Shown here: positions 1-13,700 of the stretch, one piece after another
Numbering within the stretch: position 1 is the first letter of the stretch
Layout: each line of letters starts with the position of its first letter
DNA from: Formicarius rufipectus
Taxonomy: Eukaryota; Chordata; Aves; Passeriformes; Formicariidae
Direction of reading: 5' to 3'
Length of the DNA stretch: 64,000 nt
Assembly (NCBI GenBank): GCA_013399695.1
Contig: VXAU01004747.1
Span: 189,588 to 253,587 of the forward strand
Program-made: the position numbers and the translations under genes
The notes under the pieces: generated by a model
What the model saw: only the letters and a program-made list of their open reading frames with translations
What the model was told of the DNA's origin: nothing
Database searches by the model: none

Positions 1-3000
1 TGAAACCTATGCCAAGAAACTTTTATTTTTAAATTCTCAAACAATGACCTAGCAGCTGCTCAAAGGCTTTTTTTTTTTCCTTGCTAACAGAGTGGAAATA
101 TATATATATTTAATTAGCTCATCGGAGCTAAATTTCCCTTCCCACCATTCTTCATTAAAGGCAGATGTAAAATGACCCCCTACTCCAATCTCTATTGAAG
201 GGGGTGTGACCCTTTGCCATCTAACAGAAGTTTCCAGAAAGCCAGTTTCTCCCATCCTGCCTCTTTGCTTTGTCCAATTGTTGGTAGAGGGAGCCAAGAG
301 TTTAAAATGCCATTTTGGCTGCCTCTCCATTATCTTGGGCAGACGGAGGGTTGAGATACCTCAGAGAATGGAAAAATCCCGATAAAGGAGTATGGTACAG
401 ATATACCCTCACGTCTCACAGGCCCTTGGACCCAGCTGGGATCCAAAGATGCTTTCTTGCTGTTAAAAAAACAAAACTTTTTTTTTTTTTTTTTAAATAC
501 CAGCTGTAACAATTTCTGGCTGGACTTGAAGTAAAGCCCAGTCTGCAGGTCTTTACCTTCTGCACCGAAATATTAGTCCTTCCCCATGCACTGGCCATGT
601 GCCTTTCCAGGGAAACTCTCCTGAACTCGTGCAGGATGAATGGGATTTGGGAGCTCCCCATAGCTGAGCACTGTCCAGATGGGGCTGCCTGGGACCCTTG
701 CACACACCATGCCATGAGCAGTGCTGGCAATGCCAGCAGAGCACAGTGATTGCCACGTTAGGATTGTCTAACACAAGTGGGAACATTCATCCACCTGAGG
801 CACGGCAACGGGATAGAGTCTTCCATTCACACCCCCAAAAATTCTATTGAAACGTGCAAAACATTGTGTTTCCTTCATGTTTTCCTTGAAGAGATCCCCT
901 GGAGGCATTGCTTTTCTCCTGTCAACTTTTCTGAGAAAAGGTGCCTGCCAGGACTGACTGCCATGGTCCCTAAAGTCCAGAAGGAGTGAAGGAGCTCACA
1001 TCCTCTTTTTTTCTGCCCTTGCCAATCTGCCCAGGTATATGTGTGAGCAGTGGGAGACAGAATTCATCACACCCACTGCTCCCCAATTTCAGAAGGGGCT
1101 TGTGCTCCAAGGTTCAACGAGATCTTTCCACTGAAGCAGCCAACCAGGGGTACATGAAACATGGATTTTTGGTATCTTTCTGCCATCCTTCTTCTCATTC
1201 TCTTCCCTTTCCCCAGTTATTTATGATCTGAATCTGGGCTTGTCTTAACTAAGCAGAAAATAATAGCATGCTTGTGGCTTCTGGCATGCTTGGCTGCCAC
1301 AGTGACCTGGACTTGACTACAAGTCATTCATGATGGTTGGCTTTTGCTTTTAGAGGTGTCCTACAGGATTTGGGGATGAACAGTCACCAGATGCATATGC
1401 TGCAAATTAGACCCTTCCAGACACCCCACACTCCCAAGTCCATCTACTTGGCATAGGTCCAGAACAGGACTTACCAGATGAGCTGTTTTGGACCTGGCAG
1501 TGGCCAGCAAGTCTGGGCTTCTCTGCATCGCTGTGGCCCCATACTGGGTATGCCTCAAAGTTTGGGAGTTGTTTGATCACTGCCTTAATCTCCTTTTAAT
1601 GTCTGAGCCACAATAGAAGGTCAAGTCAGACGTAAAGGCCGGCTCCTGGTGCTGCTTTGGAGTGACTGCAAATAGGTCAGACTTATCTCAAGAAAACACA
1701 GCCTTAGGAATGGCGCAGACCCTCTTGTCAACCTGTCTGGCCTCTCCTTCTTCCCTCTTGCTTGCTCCCTGCAGGACTCTCTTCAGGGCTGCCAGGGCCA
1801 CTGGACTCTCAGCAATGCCAGGTGCACAAAGCCTCTCCAGTGACAATAGCTCTTTCCTTCCTTGCCCCATTCCTCCTTCCTTCCCTGGTTCCTCCTTCCA
1901 CCTCTGCTGCTCTCAAAAGTTCCCAAAGTTGCTCCCAAGACTTTCCAAAAGCTCCTGAGCAAAATTGCCCTCCTCCCTCAGAATGGCTGGCCCCAGCCAT
2001 ACAGGGCAGCCAAGAGGGTGCTTTTGGGAAGGAGGGGTGTCCCCTCGACAACGCAGCTCTGCTTGGGAACAGACATATTTACATCTCTGTCTGTGACTGA
2101 GGGTGTGGTTTCAAAATTGGCGCGAGTCACTTGGAAAGAAAATGCAGAAAGCAGCTCTCCTGCCTTCTCCCTTCTCTCTCCAGATGAGCATTCTTTTTTT
2201 TTTTTTTGTTTTTTCCCCCCTCTGGTTCATTCACTTTGCTGGGATCATTTTCAGCCTGATCAGCTCCAGCTTGCCACCCTGCCACCTGCTCACTTGTGCA
2301 TATACAGGAAGCGGAAGAAGGCACGGCTGGGTTGGAGACAGCAGCCCTTTTGCTAACAGCAGAAGCTAAGATTGGTGGAAACTAATCCTAAAACCACTCA
2401 GTCCCAATCCCTTCATGCTGGGGAGGATCCCTACACCTGTGTGGCATATATGTATCTATGGCTCTATCTCTAAGCAAGAGATGTTCCACACATCTCCAGA
2501 AGCCCACATAAGTGTGTGCAGGGAGATTTTTGCCATATAATTTCTTGCACAGGAATAAATGCTGTGCAAATGGCGTGGAGATTCTCTATGGACTCACTCA
2601 TGTCTCCATATCCATGCCTGCGGGACTATCTGTGTTTCTTATATGAGATGGCAATGCACAGCTTTGCCTTTTCCTTGCCCACATGGAGTTTGATGAGCCT
2701 GGAGCCAAATCCACAGGAGCTGCTCCATTCTGGGACTCAGCTGAGGGAAGCAAGTCTGGAAGAAGAAGCAGGGTTGCAATAACCCACTGTCTTCTCTCTC
2801 CTCAACCTGTTCCCATACACAATTCCTATATAGGACAAGTTTTGGTTGCAATCTTCTGTTACGTTAATGAAACACTGAATTAACCCTCCTTTTCTTCCAC
2901 CTCTTCAGGGAAACTCTCCCAGCAGGTAAAGCAAATCCAAGGTTCTGTTCTCTGCTCTGAGGGAGGTGCATTCCCAAGGACATGTGTGGGAACTCAGGCT

Positions 3001-3825
3001 GAGTGACTGGTGGGTAAAAGACAGTCTGATATGGACCTTTAAACCCCGCTGCACGTATGTGCATGGGGACACTTGCCACCCTCTCCAGGGTGGTAGGGAG
3101 AGGGGGAGGGAGAGGTAGGGTTGTGGAATTGGGATTTCTTCATCCAATAAACCGCAACGCCCCAGGGCAGCAGCAGATAACGGGCAGTGAGAGCTTTCAG
3201 GTGTTGCCAGCAAGGTGTTTGCTGGGCCCAGACAAGCTGGTTCACCAGTGGTCTGAAGGGTGACTGGGCTGACTGGCTTGGAATAAATTACTGGATTGGG
3301 AGAGAGGATGCCCCCTTCCCTCGAGAGCTTTTTTACCCAGGAAGAGAGCTGCTGTAGGGACACTCCAGATGCTGACTTAGCCAGGGATGATGAGCACCTT
3401 CTAAAACCTGCCAGTGCCGGACTAAGTGCATTTTTCTAATGTGGTGCCTTTCCTCATTTGAAGGTTTGCCCTGAGGTTCCTGCCTGACTCTACATGTTTC
3501 CAGAGACATTGCCTTTAACACTGATGGAAATTACCAATATAAAGACTCTGGTATATTAATATTATGTATTTGTTTCCCTGCCTCTTCTGGATTAAGAGAT
3601 TGAAGTTTAGCTTATGGCAGGGCTAGAAGAGTCCTTCTGTCTCCCTTTGATATTGAAGCTAGCATGCTGAAGGAGCAGGCTTCTCCCTCATTGGCATCTT
3701 TGCTGCATCCCAAATCTGCAATGATGCTGACCTCCTTCTGCAGGGCAAGATGTAAGGGCCTTGGGGGAGGGCCCATGGGTTACAGGGAACAGATCCTTTA
3801 GTCCTGTGTGGCACTAGCAACTGCA

Positions 3826-3990
3826 GCAACAATAGTAATATTCATCACCATCACAGCATTCAGATATCAATTTCCATATTGCAATTTCTGTGTGTGCATT
3901 GACTCATTTATTTTCCCTGATGGGACAGGTAGGAATTGTTAGCCCATGGCAGATATGGGGAAGCAGACATCCCAAGTCCTGCAGAGAGGG
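3826..3990 (+). mobile_element. Possible ancient MIR/CORE-SINE remnant
   Basis: The stretch with CAATAGTAATATTCATC, GACTCATTTATTTTCCCTGA, CAGGTAGGAATTGTTAGCCC and a following GGGGAAGCAGACATCCCAAG follows the order of a degraded MIR-like element. It is recognised by eye only and is highly diverged. Confidence 0.35.
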
Positions 3991-6900
3991 ACAGTAGTAG
4001 GGTTTAGTTGATAAAATGGTCCCTACCTTCTAGTTCCATGTCCACAAGACTCTGTGTGAAAAATGCCTACTGAAAGACAACCACCCTGTCACGGTACCCC
4101 AGCCACAAAGGACTTGGTGAATCAAAGTATCCATCATTCAGAAGCTATTTGAGATGATTTTTTTCCCTAACAAAGCTGTTATGGTGTGTAGGCACATTGG
4201 AAGGTATTTACCACCACTGCCAGCTCTAAAAGTCCTGTTATGGACTTTAATTTCTGGTGCTGAGGTTCTGGCACATCCCAGTGGGACTAAACGGGCTAAG
4301 AAGCGTATCTAACCACGGAGCCATCCGTGTGACGCATGAGCCACCAAGCGCAATGAAAGGCAGGCTCGTGGCTAAAGCCTTTTTCCCAGGCCAGCCTCCC
4401 CCGCTCCCAGCTGTGCTGGGCAGGACCCTCTTTGCAGTGATGGGATCTTTGCGTCTGCAGCTCCATGTCCTCGCTGGCCCTGCCTGCATGGAGTCAATAG
4501 CAGCCATTGTCCCGGGGAAAGGTCACCCGAGCCAGGCACGAAGGCTGCAGCAAGCACGGGGGGTGCTGCTGGAACAACTGAGCAGGGGGAAGGGAAGCTG
4601 GGGCATAGGGCAGAAGGGGATGAGGGGATAGAAGGGGCAAGGACGTCGGAGAAGGTCTGGGTTGCTGCCTGCTTGGGGGAGGTTTTGTGTCTGTACGCAG
4701 AGAGGGAGGAATTGGCCAATTTCCACAGGGTTAAGCTTGCATTTGTGTGGGCAGCACCTGGACCCTCGTTGGGAAATTTCTAACATCAGAAAGCTCAAGG
4801 CTTTCCTATGCAATCTGCTTTTCCCATAACTGGCTATTCTTTTCTCCCAGTCTTGAACTCAGCACTTGCAGGGCTTTAATGACTTTAGCACCGCACCTAC
4901 AACAGACATCACCTGGTCTCCTCTTACGTGTCCCAGTCCCCAGACAAGTGCTGTAATTTACTGTATCTGACCTCCTGCTGTGCCACATAGTGAAGGAATG
5001 TCCTCTGCACAGGATCCCATCACCTTTATCGTCCCAGTGAGGTGCTACTTTCACAGTGACAGTGATTTTTATGCCTGTTGAGCAAGACCTTCCCTCCCTG
5101 GCCTGTTAACATTGGGTCATTTGTGCTTCTTACTGAAGAAGTGGGGCTGGAGCCATTCTGGCAGTCATTTCCTTTCCCCTCATCCCTGCTCTCTGGAAAA
5201 CACACTGGAATTTCAGTAACAAATATTCCTCCAATTTCACGATCAGATGTCTGGGTCGTGAGTCCCACCCTGGTTTCTGTAGCACAGGGTTCACCAGCCT
5301 GGGGTGGGTGTCTGCGAGGATATCCATGAAACCACTCACAAAGTCAAAGCAATTGCCAGCATTTTTTCCTAATCTATTCACAGTTCTGTGGGGCTTTAGT
5401 CAATGCTCTGGAAGCATATGCCATTGGGTGATCATCTTGCATTTGAACAGCTGCTAATCTCTGCAAATTTACATTCACCAAGTTTTTTTAGCCTCCTCCT
5501 TAATCTCAGGGTATTTGGTTTTGGGGTTTCTGTAACAAGTATTTTTTAATTTTCCAAAGCAGTTCTCATTATCTGAGGGATCACCCTGGGACAAGCATTC
5601 TTCAGGGAGAATAGAATGGAGATAAATTAGAGATACATTTAATTTTAATTCATTTAACATGCCCAGGATGAGCTGGAGGGTGGGCAGGGCGGCAGGGGAG
5701 AAAGCAAAGTGAGAGCAGTTTGCCCCTGGGTACCTCTTGAGAGAGGCCTGGCTCATTACATTATGAGACATCCTTATTTAGGAAAGATCACAGACCTGGG
5801 TTTTGCCCCAGACCCTGTGGAACCTTACTGTGCTCCTGGATATGTCTGTAAATCTCCAGGAGGCTTCTCTTTTTTGGGATCCTTCTTCAAAAGCTATCAC
5901 CTCCCAACATTCTCCATATCTTTCCCCCGTAAGCCAGGGGAGCAAGGACTGAGGGGGAAAGGCAAACCTACTCTTCCAAACCCTGCCTTCAGAAGGGAGT
6001 CCACCAAAGCATGCTGCCAGCAGAAGACCCTGGGAGAGCCAAGCTCTCTGCTTGCACGGAGCTGGTAAAGTCTCCAGAGCCCAACCTCCCCTGACTGAGC
6101 CTGCTTGAACCTGCCCTTGCACTCTGCCAGGCTTCTGTACATTGGCACCATATCCTCTTCAACGAAAAAATAAGGGGACTTTCCCAGGCATTCTCTTTTA
6201 GCAGTACCAGAATGAGACAGCTCTGAAAACAGACTGTTCTCAGCTATGAATATCCCTCTACCTTCACCAGGCTTGGCTCTACAAGGAGCCTTAGTGGCTT
6301 TTCTTTGGGTCAGAGTTCCACTCTCCAGCTGATTTCTTCTTCAGGTTCAAGTTATGATTCCTGATCAGTTTTATTCCAAATCAAGGTGTCAGCCACAGGA
6401 ATTTCTAAACTTTCAAGACCTTTAGAGACACGTTTCTCTGAGAGACCTCGGGTACCACAGAAAGGTCCTTGCAACCTCCAACATGAGGAAACAGTGGAAA
6501 TATTTGCACCTGCTTTGACTTTGGCTCTGCAAAGATTTTGTCCCCCATCCCTCTGCTGAACAGACTCTTCCATTCTGATTGCCTTATAACCACTTCTTCA
6601 GAGGTTTGCTTGTGCTACCTAAAATCCCCAAAGTGCTATCAGAAAAGAACAAAAATTTAGCAAAAATAAGTACTTTTTTTTCAATGTATTCATAATCGTG
6701 GGATCCTGTTGCCAAAATGAAGTGGTTTAGAGCCATTTGAGATGTCTTAGGGTGTCTGAGATACATAAAGGGGGTTGGCAGATCTGCCACAGAACTTACT
6801 GGAGACCAAGACGCATCTGGAGTAGCAGCTGGAGGCCAGACAGGATACACTAGTGCATCTAAAAGGAAACTGGATACCAGTATTTTGACAACTGCATCAA

Positions 6901-8495
6901 ACTGGAGCTGAGCGAGTTGTGAATGCATCCCGAACTCGAGCAAAACAACAAAAATCTGAGAGCTGAATAAACGTGGCACTACCAAGCCGTGCAAGCACCC
7001 TGTCTTCCCTGCCAAATCAAATCCAGTTCTTGCACTAACACTGAATCGAGCTGCTTGTCAGATCTGCTACAAAATAATTTCATCGCTGCTCAGGCTGGCC
7101 ATCTGTTCACTCATTGGATTCACATGATTTTATGCCATAGCTCTGTAACCTGATGATCAATAACTTCACCATTTCTGGCAGCTGGTGTTCTGCAAAAAAT
7201 CTTTCCCAAGTGCTCTTCTTACAGGGATAGGTGGAAGGAGCCCTGAGATTTCATGAAGATATTGACCAGCATTTTTTATCTGCTGCTGCCAGAACGGAAC
7301 ATGGGTCTCCCTCATCTCTGCCTCTTCCTCAATGTGATGTCACAGACTATTTCAGCTCTTCTGCCTGCCCTGAGAACCTCACTGCTACAGGGGCCTAAAA
7401 CTACCTGCAGCTGCCTCCTCCCATCCTCAGCCAGCGAGCTTGACCCACCCTGCTTCTGTGGAAGGTTGGATTGGTTTTGGTCACCATGTAAGTACACTGC
7501 GACTCACTGCAGGGCTGATAAGAGCCTGAGTTTTCTTTCTTTGCCTCAGTTATGTGTTGCTGACCAAGGCTGCAGCAAACTATATCACCGTCATGTGGCT
7601 GGGGCCAGCATGCACTGGTTACCCAGCTGAGAGTGTGACAGGACCAGCACAAGACTGTGGTAGTCCCAAAGAGGCTCTCTGTTCCACAGGGGATCGCTGG
7701 TGTGCTGGATGAGGGCTGCAAAACCCAAAGGTGCTGTGGGGGACACTCGGATAAGGGCAGAAGTTCAGACATAGCAATGGGTATGTGCCTAGGGATGCCT
7801 GGTGAGCTGTGGGGCCAGCAGCCCCCATCACATCCCCATGAGGGTGGGGGTAGGGGAGGAGAGGCCCCCTGAGGAACAACAGAGCATTGAGCTGCTGCCC
7901 TATCTCTCCAGGGCAAGGGAAGTGGAAAGGTGATAAGAAGCCTCTCAGGTGAGGAATTCCTTCTCACTTTCCCCTTTCTGTTTGCCTTTCATCAGAGATA
8001 ATGTGAGTCTTGGGCACCTTACCAGGGTGCTCAGCTGCCTGAAGAAGGGTCAGCCACAGCCACCCCTTTGGCCATTCCCCTGGGCATGTGCCCACTCCTG
8101 CCACAGTCTCTGTGGCACAGCCGCTGGTCCCACAGGAGCAGCCCAGCCCAGCCCAGCCATGGCCCCCTCTCCTTCCTCACCATCTGACCAGTGTCCCCAG
8201 GTCCCGTTGCACGACATCCCATTGATGAACATCAGTAGCTGTAACCTGAGGAGCAATTCGGAAAAGAGGAGTGAGATTATGGGCAGTAAAGCCAAGGCTG
8301 ATAAAGATATCAGAATATCAGATATTTGGGTAGCATTTCACTGCAGCACCACCTTCCTGAGAGGGAGAAGGAAGCATCCAAACTCCTGCTCATGCTGTCT
8401 CCAGCCTAGTCTGTGCAGGCTTTGCATAGCCAGGCCATATTCTTAATTCTCAGAGGCCCCGAGTCTTTCTCCTGCCTCCACAGATGTGACAATGA

Positions 8496-8551
8496 TGAGT
8501 GCTACAATGTGATGGGCTTGAAATGAGCATCACAATGTGATGGATTTGAAA
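8496..8551. repeat. Two-copy 28-bp tandem repeat
   Basis: Two adjacent units (8496-8523 and 8524-8551) both start TGAG, share ACAATGTGATGG and end TTGAAA, with a few differences between them. It is a small local duplication. Confidence 0.75.
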
Positions 8552-9194
8552 TGTGAAGAGGTCTGGGAAGAGGGGCAGAGAGAGGCGGAAAGAGAGGAAC
8601 AGCGCTACCAAACCGTAAGTCCCTTCTATAATAGCTATCTGAACAATCTCCAGAAGGAGAGGTTGATTTCCAGCTGCTTTTTCTAAATCCAAAGACAACC
8701 ACTCTGACTGCTTAGTCCAATCCCCTTGTCCCCTGCGTGACACAGTCCAGAAAATTTTGCTTGCCAACCTCTTTCCCAGCTCACATTTTTGTGGCTGTGA
8801 TGCCTCCAGTGCAACGTGATGCCTCCTAGCAATGTGGCACAGTGAGGTACAACAAGGTCTCTCTGGGAAGTGGGAAAAAGACAGAAGAGTTGCAAGCAGT
8901 CGGACCCAATAAGGCTCAGCCCAGTGCCAATTTTCTGAAGGGAGTCTCAACTGCACAGCACTCGGGAATCCCAGAGCAAGACTGCACTTGCCTTCTCAGC
9001 AGATGTGACTGACAAAGTTTGGTTAGAGATTTGGGCTGTGCTGGTGCCCCAGCTCCACACCCTCCTGCCTACGCCCCCTTGACAGCAGCAGAGAGATCGG
9101 CCATTTACTCTGGCAGTTCAGGAGGAATAACCTGTCAGCTCTTCAAAGTGGGCACAGACATCCAGGCCAGAGTCTTCACATTGGTGTGAAGAAG

Positions 9195-9302
9195 AAAATG
9201 AGAAAAAAACCAAACCAAACCAAAACCCAAAACCAAAAACCCAACTAACTAAACCAACCAACAAAAAAAAACCCAAAAAAACAAAACCAAAAACAAAAAC
9301 CC
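9195..9302. repeat. A/C-rich simple sequence (CAAA/CCAAA)n
   Basis: Irregular iterations of CAAA, CCAAA and CCAACC on the plus strand; the complement would be TTTG-rich. Low complexity, no coding content. Confidence 0.75.
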
Positions 9303-10647
9303 TGAGGACAAAAGACTGGATGATGGATGGATAGAGCAAGAAGACCAAAGCATGGAGCTGGTGTTTTATCTTTGGCCTGGGCACAAATCCTTGGAGCAGG
9401 AATGGATCCTTGCTCTGTCCAGAGTAAGCTCTGTGAATTCCTTTTGGTGATGGAAAAGACCACGACTAGAATCCAGACCTTTTAGGAAGAGACTTTTAAC
9501 CACAGCTTCCAGTGAGATGACTCGAAGATTTCTCTGTCCCCTGGGGTCACTAGACCTTGTCACTCGCTGATGGGTAATGCCCAGTCCCCCATGGTGCTGC
9601 AGCTGGGACACATATGCTGGTATGCCCAGGGATGGTGTTCTGGTCTCTCAGCCATCCTGGCCTCTGATTCATTCCTGCTGTTTGTTGCCAGTCCTTGCTA
9701 AAGGGAAGCCTGAGAAAGGCATGGGAAGAGGGGGTGACTAATCCTTGAAGCCCAGGTGGCTGTCCTAGCTGAGGGACACCTGAGGGCTTCCGACATCACA
9801 GGAAAGTGGTAGGAAGGGCAAACATTCCCAAAGAAGCCATGCGAAATAGCTGCAGGGGAACAGGGTTTCCCTGCTGCATTGTGTGCCTGCGCATCTGGGA
9901 ATCTCATCAGGCCCACGCAGCAGAGTGAGCTCATACCCAGGGTGGGAAGGCAAACCCACAAGCTTTGTCCTCCCTGAAGTCCCCTCCAGCCACTGTTCTG
10001 GCTCCCGGTTGTGCTGCCAATGCTGGTAACTATGGGGCATCACCCTGAGCCACTTGTGGTGGGATGAGGAGATAGGATGGTCCCCAGCAAGCGTGCTCTT
10101 GAAGATGCAGGCATACCTTCAAGAGGATCAGTCACCTCCCTCCGACAGCACACCCCTGTGCCAACAGCTCCAGAGATCAAAAGCTCAGGGGAAGGGGGAA
10201 AGACACATGACTTGGAAGAGCAGCAAGAAGGGAGGAGGGAGAAGAAGGTATGGATGAGAGCAGTGGATGTGGTGGTACAGGGGAGGAAAGCTGGAGCCAA
10301 TCAGGGATAGCTTGCGGCTGAGTTTTGGAGAAGTAGATGAGTTGGAGGTGGAACCACTGCTAATGAATACTGTATTCGACCTGGCAATTGAAATAGATCA
10401 TACAGCAAGATTAGAGGTCATGGAAAGTGTATTACAAGCCCTGCATTGCTTTTATTCACTGGAGACTGTTGGAAAAACAAGCAGGAAGGCAGCACAATGG
10501 GTCCCCCAGCTACGGACATCTCAGCACACATTTGAAAGACAATGGAGAAAACTATTAACTCCAAGAGTCCTCTATCCTGTCTCCAGTAAGATGCATGCCT
10601 TGTTTGGCATGGATAGGAACTAGGGATCAAACAGACAATGCCAATTT

Positions 10648-10742
10648 TAAAAAAACAACAAACAAAACAAAACAAAACAAAATTAAAAAACCCGCACACA
10701 CAAAAAAACCACCAAAAAACCAACCAACCAAACAAAAAAAAC
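10648..10742. repeat. A/C-rich simple sequence (AACAAA/CCAAACA)n
   Basis: Repeated ACAAAACAAAACAAA followed by ACACACAAAAAAACC and CCAACCAACCAAAC. It is the same type as the tract at 9195-9302; neither shows flanking target-site duplications by eye. Confidence 0.7.
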
Positions 10743-13700
10743 TAGTAGAAATTTCTTCAGGGGAAAAAGGGGGTTGGGGAGAGGGGAAGAATGACACAGC
10801 TGCCAGCCAGGATTAAGCACAGCCTGAGTAAGGGCCTTCAGCAGATGTTGACTTGCAAGGGAAAGCAGGTTTGCACATAGCCTGACCCAGTGCTCTTGGA
10901 TCTCCCTGCTCTAGACATGGGGTACTTTGTTTCGGTCTGGCTACTGGTTGCCAGCATCCCAGGGGGCTGATGACCAGACAGGCCTGCAGAGCAGTCTCAT
11001 CGGGCCCCAGAGGCTTTCAAGGTACTGGGGAACAGCAAGGAGGGTGCTGTGGACCTGCAGCTTCTCTTCTGTCTCTGGCACTTGGCCTTGACTGAAAAGG
11101 ACAAATTCAGGAGCATCCTTGCTTGAAGTCTCTACAAAGGTCTCTCCAGGAGGGAAATGTGCAGCCTGTCACCTGTCTTAATTAGAGAGATTATCTAATT
11201 AAATTGCTTTTCCATCAGGATTCCTCTTTCTGATAACAGATGGTGGCTTCCTTTCTCAGGAACCAGGAAAGCTGTGCATCTCTTCTTGTGTTCTGACACA
11301 TTCTCACTCATGACCACAGCCCCCTCTCTTTGGATAACCATCAGAATTTCACAGGGCTCTGCTGAGGATTTTAAGGTTCAAACAGTCACATTTGTTCATC
11401 AAGTGACTGGAGGGACCCTAAGGGGGTGTACCACCTTCCCTGCATGAGGTGACATGAGTTCTTCAGCCATGACTTTTCTGCTAGACAAGAGGCAGGCCAA
11501 GGAGCATGGGAATGGCCTCTCAGGACTTGTGATTCCCGTGCTGGCAGGGCTTCCCCAGAGCTCTCTGGGAGAGTACTGCTGAGGTTCGCAGCTGAGTTGA
11601 GCAACGGCAAACTCCCACTCAGGTGGGCAATGGAATTGGACAGACTAATGTGCTTGTAAGGCCCTCAAAGATGAAAAGGTCAGACACTTCTCATGATGTT
11701 CAGCATGATGTTCAAGCTGGCTTCTTGCTTCTCCTCCTGCTGCAGCATGGGCCTGTTGGCTCTTCCAAACCTCCTAACACCCATCATGTTGTCCCTATGG
11801 TTTCTCCTGGGTGAGCATTCTTGTGCCTCTACCACTACACCACTCCCTGCTCAGTCTTGACCCACATGTATCCTGTTTGCTTGGGCTTGGAAGGTTTCAC
11901 TTGCTGCTTCTCATGTCAAAACGAAAAAAAAAAGGGGGGGCAGGGAGAAACAAACACTACAGTCAGAGGAAGGCTAGGAAAAATGATGGAGCTGGGAAGA
12001 GGTGTGGGGCAACACTCTCCTGGGAACACCTGGTGCGAGCAATCCCCTCACCACCACTCTCCACTGAGCCCTGGGGAGGCACTGTCACATCTTGGCTCTG
12101 GAGGAGAGGGGATATCCTTAACATCACTTCTCAAGGTATTTTGGCCAAGTATCCGGTCCTCTCTTCCTCTCCCTCAGTTCCTGTCCTCTGCAATGACAGG
12201 ACAACAGCTCGCACAACAGGTTGTTGAATTCAGAGATACGAGGCCTCCCCATAGTCCCTTCTGAGCCCGTGGGCCACTTTGTTCATTTCCTAAGTCTAGA
12301 AATAACCTGTTATTTCAGAAGATCCTTCCCAATCTTTAAATTAGCCTTCTCAAGAGTGCTGTTTTTGCTGTTTTGACTCATATCCCCCCTTCCTGCCCCA
12401 GCCTGGAAGGCCTCAACCCCTAATTTAACCAAGAGTTGATGGGGTGCTATGAGATTGCAAAAAACTGGAGAGTCTCCAGTTGAACAGGACCTCCGTGGAA
12501 GAAAACAAAGGTTTTCACAGAGTGAGGAGGTTTTGCCACTTCCTGCCTTCCCATCTCTCCCTCATGTACCTCAGCAAGCCATTTCCATTGCCCTCTATCC
12601 ATCAAGCTTGGTTTAGGGGACACCTCTGTCCCTGGAGGTACTCTGAGCATCTGCTCCCTTCCCAGCATGGTCCCTGAAAGAGAAGGCTTCCCTGATCCAA
12701 AAACATCCCTGCTCTAGCACACGCCATTGTGGATCTCCCCTTCCTCTGCACACTCCTCCACTGCTTTCCTTCCCAGAGCTGTTCCTGGACACTCATGACA
12801 GTCCCAGGTCTGTTCTGCAGCAAAATGTGCCTCCATTCCTGCCCTGAGACACACCAGCCCCTGACTATATCCTACTACCTGGGAGCATCATGATTCCCAG
12901 CCCTCCGGAACTCAACAGCCTCACCCCTCCTCCACCACTTGCCCTGGAAACACTGTTCAGTATGAAGAGCAGCAGTGCTGAATCCTGCTTCCAGGTCGGC
13001 ATTTATCTCATGCCGGGCTCCATCCTGCAGTATCCAACACACATCCTCAAACCTTTTGTATTCTGGATAAACATCTTTGCCCAGATCTTCTAAAGGGCTG
13101 GGCAAGAGGGGAAGCAATAGTCTACAAAGAGCATGAAACCTTTGTGTCATGGTCTTATCCCTTCATCCTTCTCAGATGCTGAGAAGTCTGGCTGTGCAAC
13201 AGTGCTTGAGGCAGGGGCTGCACAGGGAGCAAATGAGATGTGTAGAAGAGGAATGTGCTGTGAAAGGCCAACATGTGTCAGTGATAGAAGCAGAGCTTCA
13301 ATTTCCTTCTTCTTGAGTTCCTCAATTTCCCACCTGGGTCCCACAGAGCATCCCACAGGACACCCCACACCTGCAGCATCCTCCCTGTGACTAGGACCTC
13401 ACAAACCACCATGGCTTTTCCTGCAGTCCCAGGTGGGCAGGGCCCTGTGGTCAAGTCCTGCCTGCCCAGCAGAGCCAGATTCCTGGATCTGCTTATGGGG
13501 AGTGAGTGTGGATCATTCAGGAGGAATAGCAGGTGTGGATAAATTTGGAGCATAAAGAGATGGAAAAGGAATTGCAGCCTGGAGGAAACCAGCTGCCAGT
13601 GCTAGGGTGGCTTGGGAGAGGCAGCAACAGCATGATGCAGGGCAAGATTGCAGGAGCTGGGGGAGGCTCAAATGAGGAAGCCGGTGAAAAGCATCTGGAG

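Noticed and set aside
10267..10623. A 118-codon plus-strand open frame next to an A/C-rich tract
   Set aside because: No recognisable domain, no splice or promoter context, and other frames are also open nearby; the length is within what chance gives in 64 kb.
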